The notes below the pieces were generated by a model. The model was not told where the DNA came from. It worked only from the letters and a program-made list of their open reading frames with translations, and searched no databases. From the NCBI GenBank assembly GCA_030607875.1, contig JAUWJD010000030.1, positions 1 to 46,022 on the forward strand: a DNA stretch of 46,022 bases, read 5' to 3'. Numbering within the stretch: position 1 is the stretch's first letter; each line of letters starts with the position of its first letter. The position numbers and the translations under genes were made by a program. Origin of the DNA: Chloroflexota bacterium. Lineage in GTDB: Bacteria > Chloroflexota > Anaerolineae > UBA2200. Of this stretch, positions 7,394 through 15,620 are shown in pieces.

Positions 7394-9070
7394 ATGAATA
7401 GGGCCATTGCCGCTTTGCTGCTTTTTGCGATCATCATCAGCGGCTGCGCACCCGCTGTTCCGACGCCTTCCCCTACGCCTCCCCCAACGCTGACGCCTAG
7501 CCCGGTGCCTCCCACGGCCACGCCGGTACCGCCTACTCCAACACCGGCACCGCTGCGCGTTTGGCTGGGCCCCGCCGTGCCGATTGCGGTGCGGGATCAG
7601 GTTATTGCTGCCTTATCCAACCTGGACACGGTGCCAGCCTCTTCCGCCGCCCAGTCCGACCTGCGCGTTGGCCTGAGTCTGCCGGTCACACTGGCTCGTT
7701 GGGTCTATGCGCTTGTCGCTCCCTTCCCGACGCTGGCCGATGACGTGCTGTGGGCCGATGTGCGCCGCTTCTGGACAGGCGAGCCAGGTGCTATGGCCGA
7801 AATCTCGGGTGATGCAGCAACTCCCACCTTGTTCGTGGCACCCGAAACGCTGGGTGTGCTGCATGGGCTTTTCGGTGAGTCGAGTGAGAAAGTGCCGATC
7901 GCTGTCGCTGACCCGGCTGAACTGCTCGACGAAGCCTGGGCCGCACGTCCCCATGCCTGGGCGATCGTCCCCTTTGATGAACTGCAGCCGCGCTGGAAGG
8001 TGCTGACTGTGGACGGCGCGAATGTGCTCGACAAGCAGCTTGACGTGCAGCACTACCCGCTGGCCATACCCATCGGTGTGGAGGGGGATGGGGCAGATGC
8101 CCTGGCTGCGGCGATGGGTGGTGCCAGCGGGGGGATGACCAACCGTGACCCAGAGCAGATGACCATGTTGGTGATGACCGGCGTGACGGCCCTGGTGCGG
8201 GGCATCGCCCAGCGCATGGAGCAGAAGGGCGTTCTCTATCCGGCGCAAAAGATCGGCTCAGTGCTCAGAGAGGCCGATTTGCTGCACATCAGCAACGAGA
8301 TCTCGTTTACTGACGAATGCCCGCCGCCTGACCCAAACGACAAGTCGCTGTCCTTCTGCAGCAATCCGCGCTACATCGAGCTGCTGCGCGCCGTGGGCAC
8401 CGACGTGGTGGAACTGACCGGCAACCACGTCAGGGACTATGGTTCGCAGCCCCTGTTGGATACGCTGGCCATGTACTGCGATGAAGGTTGGAACTATTAC
8501 GGCGGTGGCCAAGACCTGGAAGATGCGCGCCAGCCCATCGTGGTGAAGAAGAATGGCACCACGTTCTCCTTTATCGGCTGCAATCCAGTCGGCCCGGAAA
8601 ATGCCTGGGCCACCGTGGACCGTCCGGGTGCCGCTTCCTGTGACGACGAGTACGAGTACATCCTTGCTGAGCTGGCCAGGCTCAAGGAGCAAGTAGACGT
8701 ACCGGTTGCTACTCTGCAGTACTGGGAGTTCTATCAGTACGAACCCTCGCCACAGCAGAAGCTCGACTTTCGCGAGTTAGTGGACGCGGGAGCGCTGATT
8801 GTCAGCGGCAGCCAGGCTCACCACCCGCAGGCCATCGAGTTCTACCAGGATGGCTTTATCCATTACGGCCTGGGCAACCTTTTCTTCGATCAGATGTGGT
8901 CGTTGGGCACACGCCAGGAGGTAGTGGACCGGCATGTGATCTACCAGGGACGCCACATCTCCACGCAACTGTTCACCTTCATGCTGGAGGACTATAGCCA
9001 GCCGCGCCCGATGACGGCAGAGGAGCGCAAGGAGCTGCTGGCGGCCATATTCAAGGCGAGCGGGTGGTAG
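7394..9070 (+). CDS. CapA-like (PGA_cap) lipoprotein with an extra N-terminal domain
   Basis: The 558-residue protein begins with a lipoprotein signal (IISGC, Cys18) and a Thr/Pro linker (about 23-52). Residues 55-270 form an alpha/beta region of unclear family that could be a periplasmic-binding-protein-like module. From about 275 to the end comes a CapA/PGA_cap metallophosphatase-like domain with LTGNHVRDYG, SQAHHPQAIEF and HYGLGNLFFDQ. CapA homologues take part in poly-gamma-glutamate capsule handling, but many family members have other, unknown roles, and no capBCE genes are near. It starts 26 bp after the AOR gene, so it may share that transcript, although a functional link is not obvious. 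Its end overlaps the end of the convergent MFS gene by 20 bp. Confidence 0.82.
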   Translation: MNRAIAALLLFAIIISGCAPAVPTPSPTPPPTLTPSPVPPTATPVPPTPTPAPLRVWLGPAVPIAVRDQVIAALSNLDTVPASSAAQSDLRVGLSLPVTLARWVYALVAPFPTLADDVLWADVRRFWTGEPGAMAEISGDAATPTLFVAPETLGVLHGLFGESSEKVPIAVADPAELLDEAWAARPHAWAIVPFDELQPRWKVLTVDGANVLDKQLDVQHYPLAIPIGVEGDGADALAAAMGGASGGMTNRDPEQMTMLVMTGVTALVRGIAQRMEQKGVLYPAQKIGSVLREADLLHISNEISFTDECPPPDPNDKSLSFCSNPRYIELLRAVGTDVVELTGNHVRDYGSQPLLDTLAMYCDEGWNYYGGGQDLEDARQPIVVKKNGTTFSFIGCNPVGPENAWATVDRPGAASCDDEYEYILAELARLKEQVDVPVATLQYWEFYQYEPSPQQKLDFRELVDAGALIVSGSQAHHPQAIEFYQDGFIHYGLGNLFFDQMWSLGTRQEVVDRHVIYQGRHISTQLFTFMLEDYSQPRPMTAEERKELLAAIFKASGW

Positions 9071-10415
9071 GCAGCGACTTGCCAATCCAGCGCTCCAGCA
9101 GAAGGAACCCCACTACTGCTGTGGAGCCCACCATGCCCACGGCGTACCACAGCCACCGTGGGTTCAGGTTGTCCAAAATCAACCCCGCCGCAAGCGGCCC
9201 GAACATCATGGGAAGGGTCCAAGTGAGCCCGTAGGCCGCCATGTATCGTCCGCGCATGTCCTCAGGAGCCAAACACGCCACCAGAGCCTGGGCGTTGGGT
9301 ACAAAGATCATCTCCCCGCTGGTGAGGATGGCCATCGCCGTCAGGAACAACGCATAGCCGGAAACGAAACCGAACAGGGAAAAGCCCAAGGTATACAGCG
9401 CGCTGCCCAGCGCCGCCATTACTAGCGGACGGGCTCCCTGCATTCGCCGTGTGATGTAGAACTGAAACACCACGACCATCGATGCATTGAGAGTCAGCAT
9501 GTAGCCAAAGCGCTGGTCAGACAGGCCGTGCACGTCGCGCAAATACACGCTGAGGCTGGTGTTCATCTGCATGGCGACGACCACGATCAGCATGCAAGTC
9601 AGGATGAACGCAGTGAACTTGGTGTCTCGGAGGACACGGCCGTAGCCCCGAAGGGTCTGGACAATGGTTTCGCTCTGAACGCCGGAGGTGGCGGCTGGTC
9701 TGGTCTCCTGGAGAATGAAGAATACAAAGAGCGCTGTGATGAGGCTGGTCACGGCATCGGCGATGAACAAGATCAGGTAGGAGCGCACAGCCAACAGGCC
9801 TCCGATTGCCGGGCCGATGGCGACGGCCAGGTTGGCCATCACCCTCAGGATTCCGAACCCCTGGGCTCGCTTCTCCTCCGGGACCAGGTCGGCGACCATC
9901 GCCTGTGCAGCAGGACCGCCAACATTGGCGAACAAGCCAACGAAGGCTATGCTGACAAACAGTAGCTGGAATGAATTGACCAGTCCCATGCTCAGGCTAA
10001 TCAGGGCGCTCATTACCAAGCCAAAGATCAACGTGCCTTTGCGTCCAAAATAGTCAGTCAGAGCCCCGCCCAGCGTGCTGCCGATCAGGTTGGTGACCGC
10101 GAACACACCGAAGAGCAGGCCAACCTCCGTCATGCCCACGCCGAACTTTCTGGTGATGTAGAGGGTCAGGAATGGGAAAACGAGAGCTCCACCCAGCCGG
10201 TCAATAAACAGGCCGAAGATGAGCATCCAGAACTGGGGAGGGTACTCGTCGTAGACGTTGCGCAGTTGCTGCAGTATTGTTGGTGACGACGTGCTTTTCT
10301 GCTCTTGCTTCGAGTGTGGTGCACCGAGACTTGAATTCTCCAGTGGCAAAACTGACCTCCAGTGTAAGACTACAAATGGCCCGAACGTGGAACCCAAGTA
10401 CTGCTCTGCCGTCAT
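9051..10415 (-). CDS. MFS transporter, drug-exporter-like
   Basis: The 454-residue protein has about 12 hydrophobic segments starting near residue 62. The loop after the second segment contains GGALTDYFGRKGTLIFG, the conserved MFS motif A. Later segments include the typical GPAIGGLLA and GPLAAGLIL helix ends. This matches the DHA1/MdtH-type exporters, which use the proton gradient to expel drugs or other small molecules. The N-terminal 60 residues are long and polar; no strong ribosome site precedes the ATG at 10415, so a shorter start is possible. A consensus promoter with a symmetric flanking repeat lies 45-70 bp upstream, which suggests tight control. Substrate unknown. Confidence 0.88.
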   Translation of the reverse strand: MTAEQYLGSTFGPFVVLHWRSVLPLENSSLGAPHSKQEQKSTSSPTILQQLRNVYDEYPPQFWMLIFGLFIDRLGGALVFPFLTLYITRKFGVGMTEVGLLFGVFAVTNLIGSTLGGALTDYFGRKGTLIFGLVMSALISLSMGLVNSFQLLFVSIAFVGLFANVGGPAAQAMVADLVPEEKRAQGFGILRVMANLAVAIGPAIGGLLAVRSYLILFIADAVTSLITALFVFFILQETRPAATSGVQSETIVQTLRGYGRVLRDTKFTAFILTCMLIVVVAMQMNTSLSVYLRDVHGLSDQRFGYMLTLNASMVVVFQFYITRRMQGARPLVMAALGSALYTLGFSLFGFVSGYALFLTAMAILTSGEMIFVPNAQALVACLAPEDMRGRYMAAYGLTWTLPMMFGPLAAGLILDNLNPRWLWYAVGMVGSTAVVGFLLLERWIGKSLPTTRSP

Positions 10416-10445
10416 AGGAAATCAAGGGTGGGGTTGGAAATTATT

Positions 10446-10491
10446 ACTATTGACCTTTATTATACTACAGAAACTAAAGCTTGTCAATAGT
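10446..10491 (-). promoter_or_regulatory. Consensus sigma-70 promoter of MFS gene flanked by a 9-bp inverted repeat
   Basis: On the minus strand TTGACA (10487-10482) and TATAAT (10464-10459) are exactly 17 bp apart, a perfect consensus. The same stretch is bounded by ACTATTGAC (10446-10454) and its exact complement GTCAATAGT (10483-10491). One arm covers the -35 box and the other falls near the start site. This is a plausible operator pair for a repressor. No regulator gene is adjacent. Confidence 0.7.
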
Positions 10492-10756
10492 TTTCTCAAT
10501 AACACCTGCAAGAATATTGCCGCTCTTGGGTTCTGGCAAAATCAAGCCCCCCGCCGGTCGTGAGAGAATCTCGTGAGGTCGCGTGAGTCGCTCGCAGAGT
10601 ACTGCGCCGAAGGTCGCTACACATAATACCCGCTTTTATATCGTTCATCCCGGCATCAGGTGGTCGGGACGGCACCCCTGCACTTGCACCTGCGCTGCGC
10701 TCCGGCGCAAGTGTCCGGCCAAAGAGGTTCAGCCACCTTCGGTGCACGAAGCAGTA

Positions 10757-10919
10757 AGAGGGTGTCTGAGAACTCCTTCGCGCGTGTCATTGCGAGCGGA
10801 GCGAAGCAATCCCCCCCGTCTACGAGATTGCTTCGTCGCAACGAGCGCTCCTCGCAATGACATTTTCATGCAGGGTGGTATCCCGTAGTGGGCGCTCTGG
10901 CTAATTTCAGACACGCTCT
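10757..10919. mobile_element. MITE-like element with 13-bp terminal inverted repeats
   Basis: AGAGGGTGTCTGA at 10757-10769 and TCAGACACGCTCT at 10907-10919 are inverted copies with one mismatch in 13. The 163-bp interior has no gene. The GTGTCTGA-type end resembles insertion-sequence termini, so this may be a non-autonomous derivative. No clear target duplication is seen. Confidence 0.5.
10785..10862. repeat. Imperfect palindromic repeat (REP-like, TCATTGCGAG family)
   Basis: The arms begin TGTCATTGCGAG and end CTCGCAATGACA, with further complementarity AAGCAATC/GATTGCTT inside. The 78-bp unit could fold into a long hairpin. Repeats starting with this sequence are widespread between genes in environmental bacteria. 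It is nested in the MITE-like element. Confidence 0.65.
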
Positions 10920-11141
10920 AAGAGCAGGCAACCTGGGGGCTTTGTTCTCGGCCGTTCGGGTGCTTCCGCCATGAGGTGCTCGGATGGAGGAGTTGTCAGC
11001 CCAGTGGATAACCGCCGTGTTCATAGACCAGGCAGGCGAGCCTCCCCCGCGCTGGGTCATCGTTGCGCACCAACTCTTTGTCAGTGAATAATAGCCTTGT
11101 TGATGGCAATCCTGGATGCGCAGACCACAGACCAGAGAGGT

Positions 11142-12476
11142 CTACTTTGGGCTGGGCAGGAAGATGCGGAACAGCGCTTTGTAGGCGTAGTTGGTGCTCA
11201 GGTAGCGGTCACTCCAACCGCCCACTACGTGGATGACCGTTTCTGCTCCGCCGTGGATTGGCGTCGCTCCGAGCGTTCGCCACTGTCCAAGAAGGGGTGA
11301 GTTCAAGTCCGTCCACGTATCCTGGTTGACGTCGTAGCGTTCGTTGTAGGACAGATACTCCGTCCAGCCGCCGCCGATGGCATAGACGTAGTTTTCGATA
11401 GCGACCGCTGCCAGTCCCCCGCGCCCCGCGCGCATCGGTGCCAGGGTGGCCCAAGGATGCTCACCGGACTCTTCCTTGGCCGGGTCGTAAACTTGGCACA
11501 GCGCAGACTCGCTCTGTTCATCATAGCCGCCGAGCACGTACACGCGTTCGCCCACCACAGCCGCCGCGCAGAAGCCGCGTGCCTGGCTCATCGGCGTGCC
11601 CATGGTCCAGGTATCGGTCGCTGGATCGTAGATGAATACCGTATCCAGGTAGCGCATGCCATCCGAGCCGCCGAAGAGGTAAAGTTTGCCCTGCACAGCA
11701 GCAATGGCATAGGCAAACAGCGGCTGAGGCAAGGGGGAGGCTTCGCTCCAGGTATCGGCTTCTGAATCGTACACCTCGACCGCAGCGCTGGCCTGGTCCA
11801 GCGCATCGTGCCCGCCAGGCACATAGATCAGGCCATCCAGCACGGCGGCGGCAATGTTGCGCGCCGGCCGTGGCTTGCTGGCCCGCCGTGTCCAGGTATC
11901 TGAGGTTGGGTCATATATCTCTACCGCACCGCTGACGCCTTCGGCGGTGTCCCCACCGATGGCGTAAACCAAGCCCTGATAGGCGACAACAGCCAGACGG
12001 GCCCGCGCGGTAGGCATCTGGGCCTTGCTCTCCCAACGCGACGAGGCCACGTCTGAGGAAGTGCCCAGAACCTCGCTGGTTTGATCGGTGAAGGGGCTGT
12101 TTGCGCTGTTGGAAGCGGTGCGTGCAGGCGGCAAGAAGATGAGGGCAGCGATAACCAGCCCCGCCACGATGAAAAAGGCCCTTTGCCACGTCGAAATGCG
12201 CTCTTGAGGCCACGGCGGCTCACCTTCCTCGGCCTCCCCAGGCACAGGCATGCCTTCGAGCACCACCCAGCCTTGGCGCACAGCGTACATTGTGGCCTCG
12301 GTGCGCGACTCTACGCCCAGCTTCTGGAAGGTGTTGCGCAGGTGAACCTTGACCGTGTTCACGCTGATGAACAACTCCAGGGCAATCTGCTGGTTCGTGG
12401 CACCTGTGGCTACCAGCCTTAGGATTTCCAGTTCGCGTTCCGGCAATTGTGGCTGTAAGGCGTCGTTGGTTTCCAT
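11142..12476 (-). CDS. Membrane-spanning LuxR-type HTH regulator with extracellular six-kelch propeller
   Basis: The protein has 444 residues from ATG at 12476 (a GTG one codon earlier is the alternative). Residues 10-70 form a LuxR/GerE-type helix-turn-helix (ERELEILRLVATGATNQQIA, then VNTVKVHLRNTFQKLGV). One membrane helix follows at about 100-117. Residues about 150-435 contain six kelch repeats, each with a Gly-Gly pair (IGGD, PGGH, FGGS, LGGY, IGGG, VGGW) and a following Y/W pair such as IYDPTSDTW; six blades would close a propeller. The layout implies DNA binding inside and a sensor or binding propeller outside, like a ToxR/CadC one-component regulator but with unrelated parts. There is no response-regulator receiver domain. 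It starts only 9 bp after the gene at 12486-13781 with no clear ribosome site, so translation is probably coupled. Confidence 0.85.
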   Translation of the reverse strand: METNDALQPQLPERELEILRLVATGATNQQIALELFISVNTVKVHLRNTFQKLGVESRTEATMYAVRQGWVVLEGMPVPGEAEEGEPPWPQERISTWQRAFFIVAGLVIAALIFLPPARTASNSANSPFTDQTSEVLGTSSDVASSRWESKAQMPTARARLAVVAYQGLVYAIGGDTAEGVSGAVEIYDPTSDTWTRRASKPRPARNIAAAVLDGLIYVPGGHDALDQASAAVEVYDSEADTWSEASPLPQPLFAYAIAAVQGKLYLFGGSDGMRYLDTVFIYDPATDTWTMGTPMSQARGFCAAAVVGERVYVLGGYDEQSESALCQVYDPAKEESGEHPWATLAPMRAGRGGLAAVAIENYVYAIGGGWTEYLSYNERYDVNQDTWTDLNSPLLGQWRTLGATPIHGGAETVIHVVGGWSDRYLSTNYAYKALFRIFLPSPK

Positions 12477-12485
12477 CACACAGTA

Positions 12486-13781
12486 CTACTTTGGCCCAAT
12501 CCAAAAGCTGCCGGGTGGCACTCCTTTTCCCTGGCGCACGTCTACCGGCAGTCCGGCTCGCTCCAGGGTTGGAAGGTCATCGGCGTGACACAGCACGGCG
12601 CCCGCCGGTTCGTTCAAACGCTCTTCGTATCTCGCCAGTCCGCCGCGCACGGCGGTTGGCAGGTCTTCTGCCGCTCCCGCCATTATCCAGAGGTATGAAG
12701 GCCCAGAGCCTTTAGGGGTGGGAGGAGGTACTCTCTTTCTTCGCCGTGCAGCGGTGGATCGCGTCCTTGGCGCACGCCGCGCCCTGGTTGTTGGCTGGGG
12801 TTGCTCCTCGGTTGCCTCAGCCGCAGGTGCAGCCATCACAGTAGGCGTGGGCTTGGATTTCCGTTTCTCAGCGGGCGGGACCTCGACGGAGGGCTTGGGT
12901 GCAGGTTTAGCTGCTTTTTTCGTGGGCGCAACTTTTGTGCGCTGGCGTGTGGCCTTGGCAGGCACCTCAGCGGGTTTGACCTTGGCTGCCGGCACAGCCT
13001 CAGGCTTGGCTGCTTTCCTGGCCGGTGGCGTCTTCACACGCTTGCGTGCTGGCTTCTCAGGTTCTGCAGCAGATCTGGTCTCGGCTGCCGGCACAGGCTG
13101 GGGTTGGGCTGCCTCTTTTGCAGGCGTGGCCCTTGTAGGCTTACGTTTAGGCTTCGCCGGTCCTTTGGCAGGCACAGGCTCGGCCGCAGGCACCGGCTCT
13201 GGCCTGGTGGGTGTCTCCACAGGTGCAACTTCTTTGCGCCGGCGTACAGGCTGCTCAGCTTTCGCAGTCGGTGCTATCTTGGCTGCAGGTATGGGTTCGG
13301 GTTGTGCCGCTTCCACTGCAGGCACAGACTTTGCGGGTGCAGGCTCGGGCTTTGGCGGGGCGGCTGGTTTCTCACCGCTGTCCGGCGTGACAACCTTGCC
13401 GCGCTCAACTACAACCGGCTTGCCGCGCCTGGCTGACCGCATCGCTTCGTCGATCGTCGCAGGCGGGGGCGGTTTGGGTTCCGCAGGCTTGCGGGCGGGT
13501 GTCGCGGCTCGGGGCGGGCGAGCACGCTTGGATTCAGGCACCGAAACCTGGCTCACGACGTCTTGCCAGATGGTGACCTCGTCCGCCTGCGTATCACGCT
13601 GCTCCGGCTGGGATGCAGCATCGGTGGCCTCTTTCACCACATCCTGCCAGATCTTGGACTGCTCCGCCCTGTCCCGCTGCCATTGGGCCACTTCTTCGGC
13701 TGTAGCCGGACCGACTGCTTTGCCATCCACCAGTTTCACCCAGCGGCCTGGCCTGTATTCGTGGTAAGTAACTTTGGGCAT
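12486..13781 (-). CDS. Basic Ala/Pro/Lys-rich repeat protein of unknown function
   Basis: I do not recognise this 431-residue protein as a whole. The N-terminus (1-50) is a compact region with VTYHEYRPGRWVKLVDGK, followed by two copies of IWQDVV about 30 residues apart. The middle (about 80-350) is a long Ala/Pro/Lys/Arg repeat with units like PARKAAKPEAVPAAKVKPAE, similar in composition to histone-H1-like or nucleic-acid-binding tails. The C-terminus (about 355-431) looks like a folded domain, with GPSYLWIMAGAAEDLP and PPGSFWIGPK. There is no signal peptide or membrane helix, so it is likely cytoplasmic. It is the first gene of a two-gene unit with the HTH-kelch regulator, which suggests a shared role. 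Biased composition makes homology calls risky. Confidence 0.7.
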   Translation of the reverse strand: MPKVTYHEYRPGRWVKLVDGKAVGPATAEEVAQWQRDRAEQSKIWQDVVKEATDAASQPEQRDTQADEVTIWQDVVSQVSVPESKRARPPRAATPARKPAEPKPPPPATIDEAMRSARRGKPVVVERGKVVTPDSGEKPAAPPKPEPAPAKSVPAVEAAQPEPIPAAKIAPTAKAEQPVRRRKEVAPVETPTRPEPVPAAEPVPAKGPAKPKRKPTRATPAKEAAQPQPVPAAETRSAAEPEKPARKRVKTPPARKAAKPEAVPAAKVKPAEVPAKATRQRTKVAPTKKAAKPAPKPSVEVPPAEKRKSKPTPTVMAAPAAEATEEQPQPTTRARRAPRTRSTAARRRKRVPPPTPKGSGPSYLWIMAGAAEDLPTAVRGGLARYEERLNEPAGAVLCHADDLPTLERAGLPVDVRQGKGVPPGSFWIGPK

Positions 13782-14163
13782 GTTGCCCTATTTTACCACG
13801 TTCTGCGACCAAACAGCAAGCTGGGGGAGTACACGGACACGCCTTGTCCTGGCGGCCAAGACAGGGAAGCAAGAAACGAATTGCACGAATGAATACAGGG
13901 AAGAGCTTTGCTATTCGTGGGTCTTTCGTGTAAGTGGAGCCGTCCGGGGTCCAGGGTGGGCCTGTCAGACACAGTGCGCCTCTATCGGCGCAGATGTTCC
14001 TGGATGGCAACTGATTGCCTGTAATCAATTGCCATACCCTGTTACAGCACATCTTGGCCAGAAGTCGTATCAGGTGAACAGCCCAGATGTGGCAACACAT
14101 GATGGTCGGGACGGACAACAAAACGGGAGCATGTAGCCATACTCCCGTTTCATGGACAAATAG
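13782..14163. other. Intergenic region upstream of the basic-protein gene
   Basis: About 380 bp without a credible gene. The only structure I see is a hairpin at 14006-14033 (GGCAACTGATT and AATCAATTGCC, one mismatch in 11) that is not followed by a T-run. Open frames here lack ribosome sites and family resemblance. Confidence 0.5.
13790..13819 (-). promoter_or_regulatory. Candidate promoter for the basic-protein/HTH-kelch unit
   Basis: Minus-strand TTGCTG (13819-13814) and TAAAAT (13795-13790) are spaced by 18 bp. The start site would fall only a few bases before ATG at 13781, giving an almost leaderless message. This is a weak-to-fair match. Confidence 0.35.
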
Positions 14164-14236
14164 CGCGCCTGGAGGGATTCGAACCCCCGACCATCAGATT
14201 CGAAGTCTGCCGCTCTGTCCGCTGAGCTACAGGCGC
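14164..14236 (-). tRNA. tRNA-Arg (anticodon TCG)
   Basis: The reverse complement folds as a cloverleaf of 73 nt: acceptor GCGCCTG/CAGGCGC, D-arm GCTC...GAGC, anticodon loop CTTCGAA with anticodon TCG at positions 34-36, and T-arm with GGTTCGAATCC. It decodes CGA and other CGN arginine codons. The 3' CCA is not encoded. One anticodon-stem pair (G-A) is a mismatch. Confidence 0.95.
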
Positions 14237-14326
14237 GTGTAGTTACATCACAGATTATAGTGCAGAGGAGCGTGAAGGTCAAACATCGACGCTGTGGATG
14301 CCGCATCGCCGACTAGAACTGAGAAG

Positions 14327-14342
14327 CCCCACCAGGGGCTGG
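14327..14342 (-). terminator. Possible terminator hairpin after amrB
   Basis: AGCCCC/GGGGCT with a four-base loop forms downstream of the amrB stop on the minus strand, followed by a weak T-rich stretch (TCTCAGTTCT). The short stem makes this uncertain. Confidence 0.35.
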
Positions 14343-14396
14343 GATCCAGTGCCTGATGGCACTTTTCAGGCTCAGCCGGGGATTTCCAATCGTCGG

Positions 14397-15620
14397 CTAC
14401 CTGAACACAGTGCCGCAGATCGAGACATACGAAGTGCCGGCCTCGTCGGCGGGACAGCGAGCATAGGCCACCTGATGGCCCTGCAGCGGGTGGAGCAGGC
14501 GCAGCGCCAGGTAGATGGGTGGCAAACCGCACACGTTGCGCCGGTCGCCATCTCGCCGGATGGCGGCGAAGAATCCCTGGGCATCGCCGGCACAGATGCG
14601 CTCGATCAGCTCATCGTCCGCCGCCTGCAGCCGGGCGCGCTCCACCAGGCCCAGTGGCTGCCCGCCGAAGGCCGGGCCGACGTGCGAGAGGTCCGCCGAA
14701 GCCACGACCAGCACACGGCGCCCGGCCAGCGCCTGCTTGCAGGCATTGAGGAAGGCGTTGAGCACCGCATCCTGGTCTGGCTCCGCCTGGCCTTGCACAA
14801 AGCGCTCGAAGGAGCCGCACAGGACCGGCACCAGCCTGCAGGGCTGCTTCTCACGGACGTAGTGCAGCCAGATGGCCGCCAGCTCGATCGAATGCTCCCC
14901 CCGGTGGTGCAGCTCGCCGGCAAAGGCTGTCTCTGGCCCCACGGCCTGCGCGACAGTCTCCACGATGTCCCGGGCTGTCGGCAGCACGCCGAACGGTGTG
15001 GCATAGTTCTGCTGCGTCAGTGTCAGCAGGTTGCCCTCCGAGTAGTGGTCAGTGCCCAGCAGCACCACCACTTCAGCGGCTCTGGCCATCTCGGCGGCGC
15101 GTTTCCAGACGCGAGCATAGACCGAACCGCCACGGGCATAGTCAATGTGTGGGCTGACCAGGCCGCGGCCGTCGGCCAGATCAGGGTCCACGTCGTCCGC
15201 AGCATCCAGGTAGCTCTGCAGCATCTTGCGCAGCTCGTCGGCGTCCGCAGGGTAGGATTGTCCAGCACCGGCCAGCGGGCGGAAGAGGGCCTTGCGGTAT
15301 TCGGATAGGGCTTGTTCCCGCGCCTGGGCAAAGTGCTCGTTGTCCAAGAGAAAAGCATCATCGAGGGCGGAGAGGAGCCGTCCCAGCGTGCTGGGTGCCG
15401 CACGCACTCCGAAGCGGATGGCCAGTGCCGCGCTGACTTGGCTGGGTTCGCGCGTGCCGTCGAACAGCGCCAGCGCAGGCCCCAGGTGTTGGGGAATGAT
15501 GATCGTCTTGTCGGTCAGGTGCAGCGGATCGCGCAACAGGATGGATGGCCGGCCGCCATGCATGATCGGACGGGCATCCACAGCGCGCAGCTTGGGACAG
15601 GGGTTCCTTGCGATGCTCAT
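14397..15620 (-). CDS. amrB: MEMO-family protein (AmmeMemoRadiSam system protein B) with N-terminal extension
   Basis: From ATG at 15620 (TGATG overlap with the upstream stop; GTG at 15623 is the alternative) the protein has 407 residues. The C-terminal two thirds is the MEMO/AmmeMemoRadiSam-B fold: VSPHIDYARGGSVYA, LLGTDHYS, the HHRGEHSIELAAIWLHY histidine segment, and VVASADLSHVGP. These match the conserved metal-site residues of the family, which resembles class III extradiol dioxygenases but has no settled reaction. Residues 1-110 are an extra domain with a PqqD-like look (EPSQVSAALAIRFG), seen in some bacterial members. The usual partners, AMMECR1 and the radical SAM protein, are not in the window. 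It overlaps the penicillin-binding protein gene, so the two are cotranscribed. Confidence 0.87.
   Translation of the reverse strand: MSIARNPCPKLRAVDARPIMHGGRPSILLRDPLHLTDKTIIIPQHLGPALALFDGTREPSQVSAALAIRFGVRAAPSTLGRLLSALDDAFLLDNEHFAQAREQALSEYRKALFRPLAGAGQSYPADADELRKMLQSYLDAADDVDPDLADGRGLVSPHIDYARGGSVYARVWKRAAEMARAAEVVVLLGTDHYSEGNLLTLTQQNYATPFGVLPTARDIVETVAQAVGPETAFAGELHHRGEHSIELAAIWLHYVREKQPCRLVPVLCGSFERFVQGQAEPDQDAVLNAFLNACKQALAGRRVLVVASADLSHVGPAFGGQPLGLVERARLQAADDELIERICAGDAQGFFAAIRRDGDRRNVCGLPPIYLALRLLHPLQGHQVAYARCPADEAGTSYVSICGTVFR

Larger units (their letters stand above)
10416..11141. other. Gene-poor region between MFS and the HTH-kelch gene
   Basis: About 725 bp without a convincing gene. 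It holds the MFS promoter (10446-10491), a MITE-like element (10757-10919) with a nested palindrome, and unremarkable sequence. A minus-strand open frame at 10866-11060 runs through the right terminal repeat and could be a decayed transposon remnant, but it matches no family I recognise. Confidence 0.6.

Noticed and set aside
10866..11060. Minus-strand 64-codon frame as a transposase fragment
   Set aside because: No recognisable transposase motif; the frame merely reads through the right terminal repeat of the MITE-like element.
12718..13767. Plus-strand 349-codon Gly/Ala-rich open frame opposite the basic protein gene
   Set aside because: Composition mirrors the repeat on the other strand; no ribosome site and no domain.
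14006..14033. Terminator between tRNA-Arg and the basic-protein gene
   Set aside because: The hairpin has an 11-position stem but no T-run on either strand and no gene ends close by.
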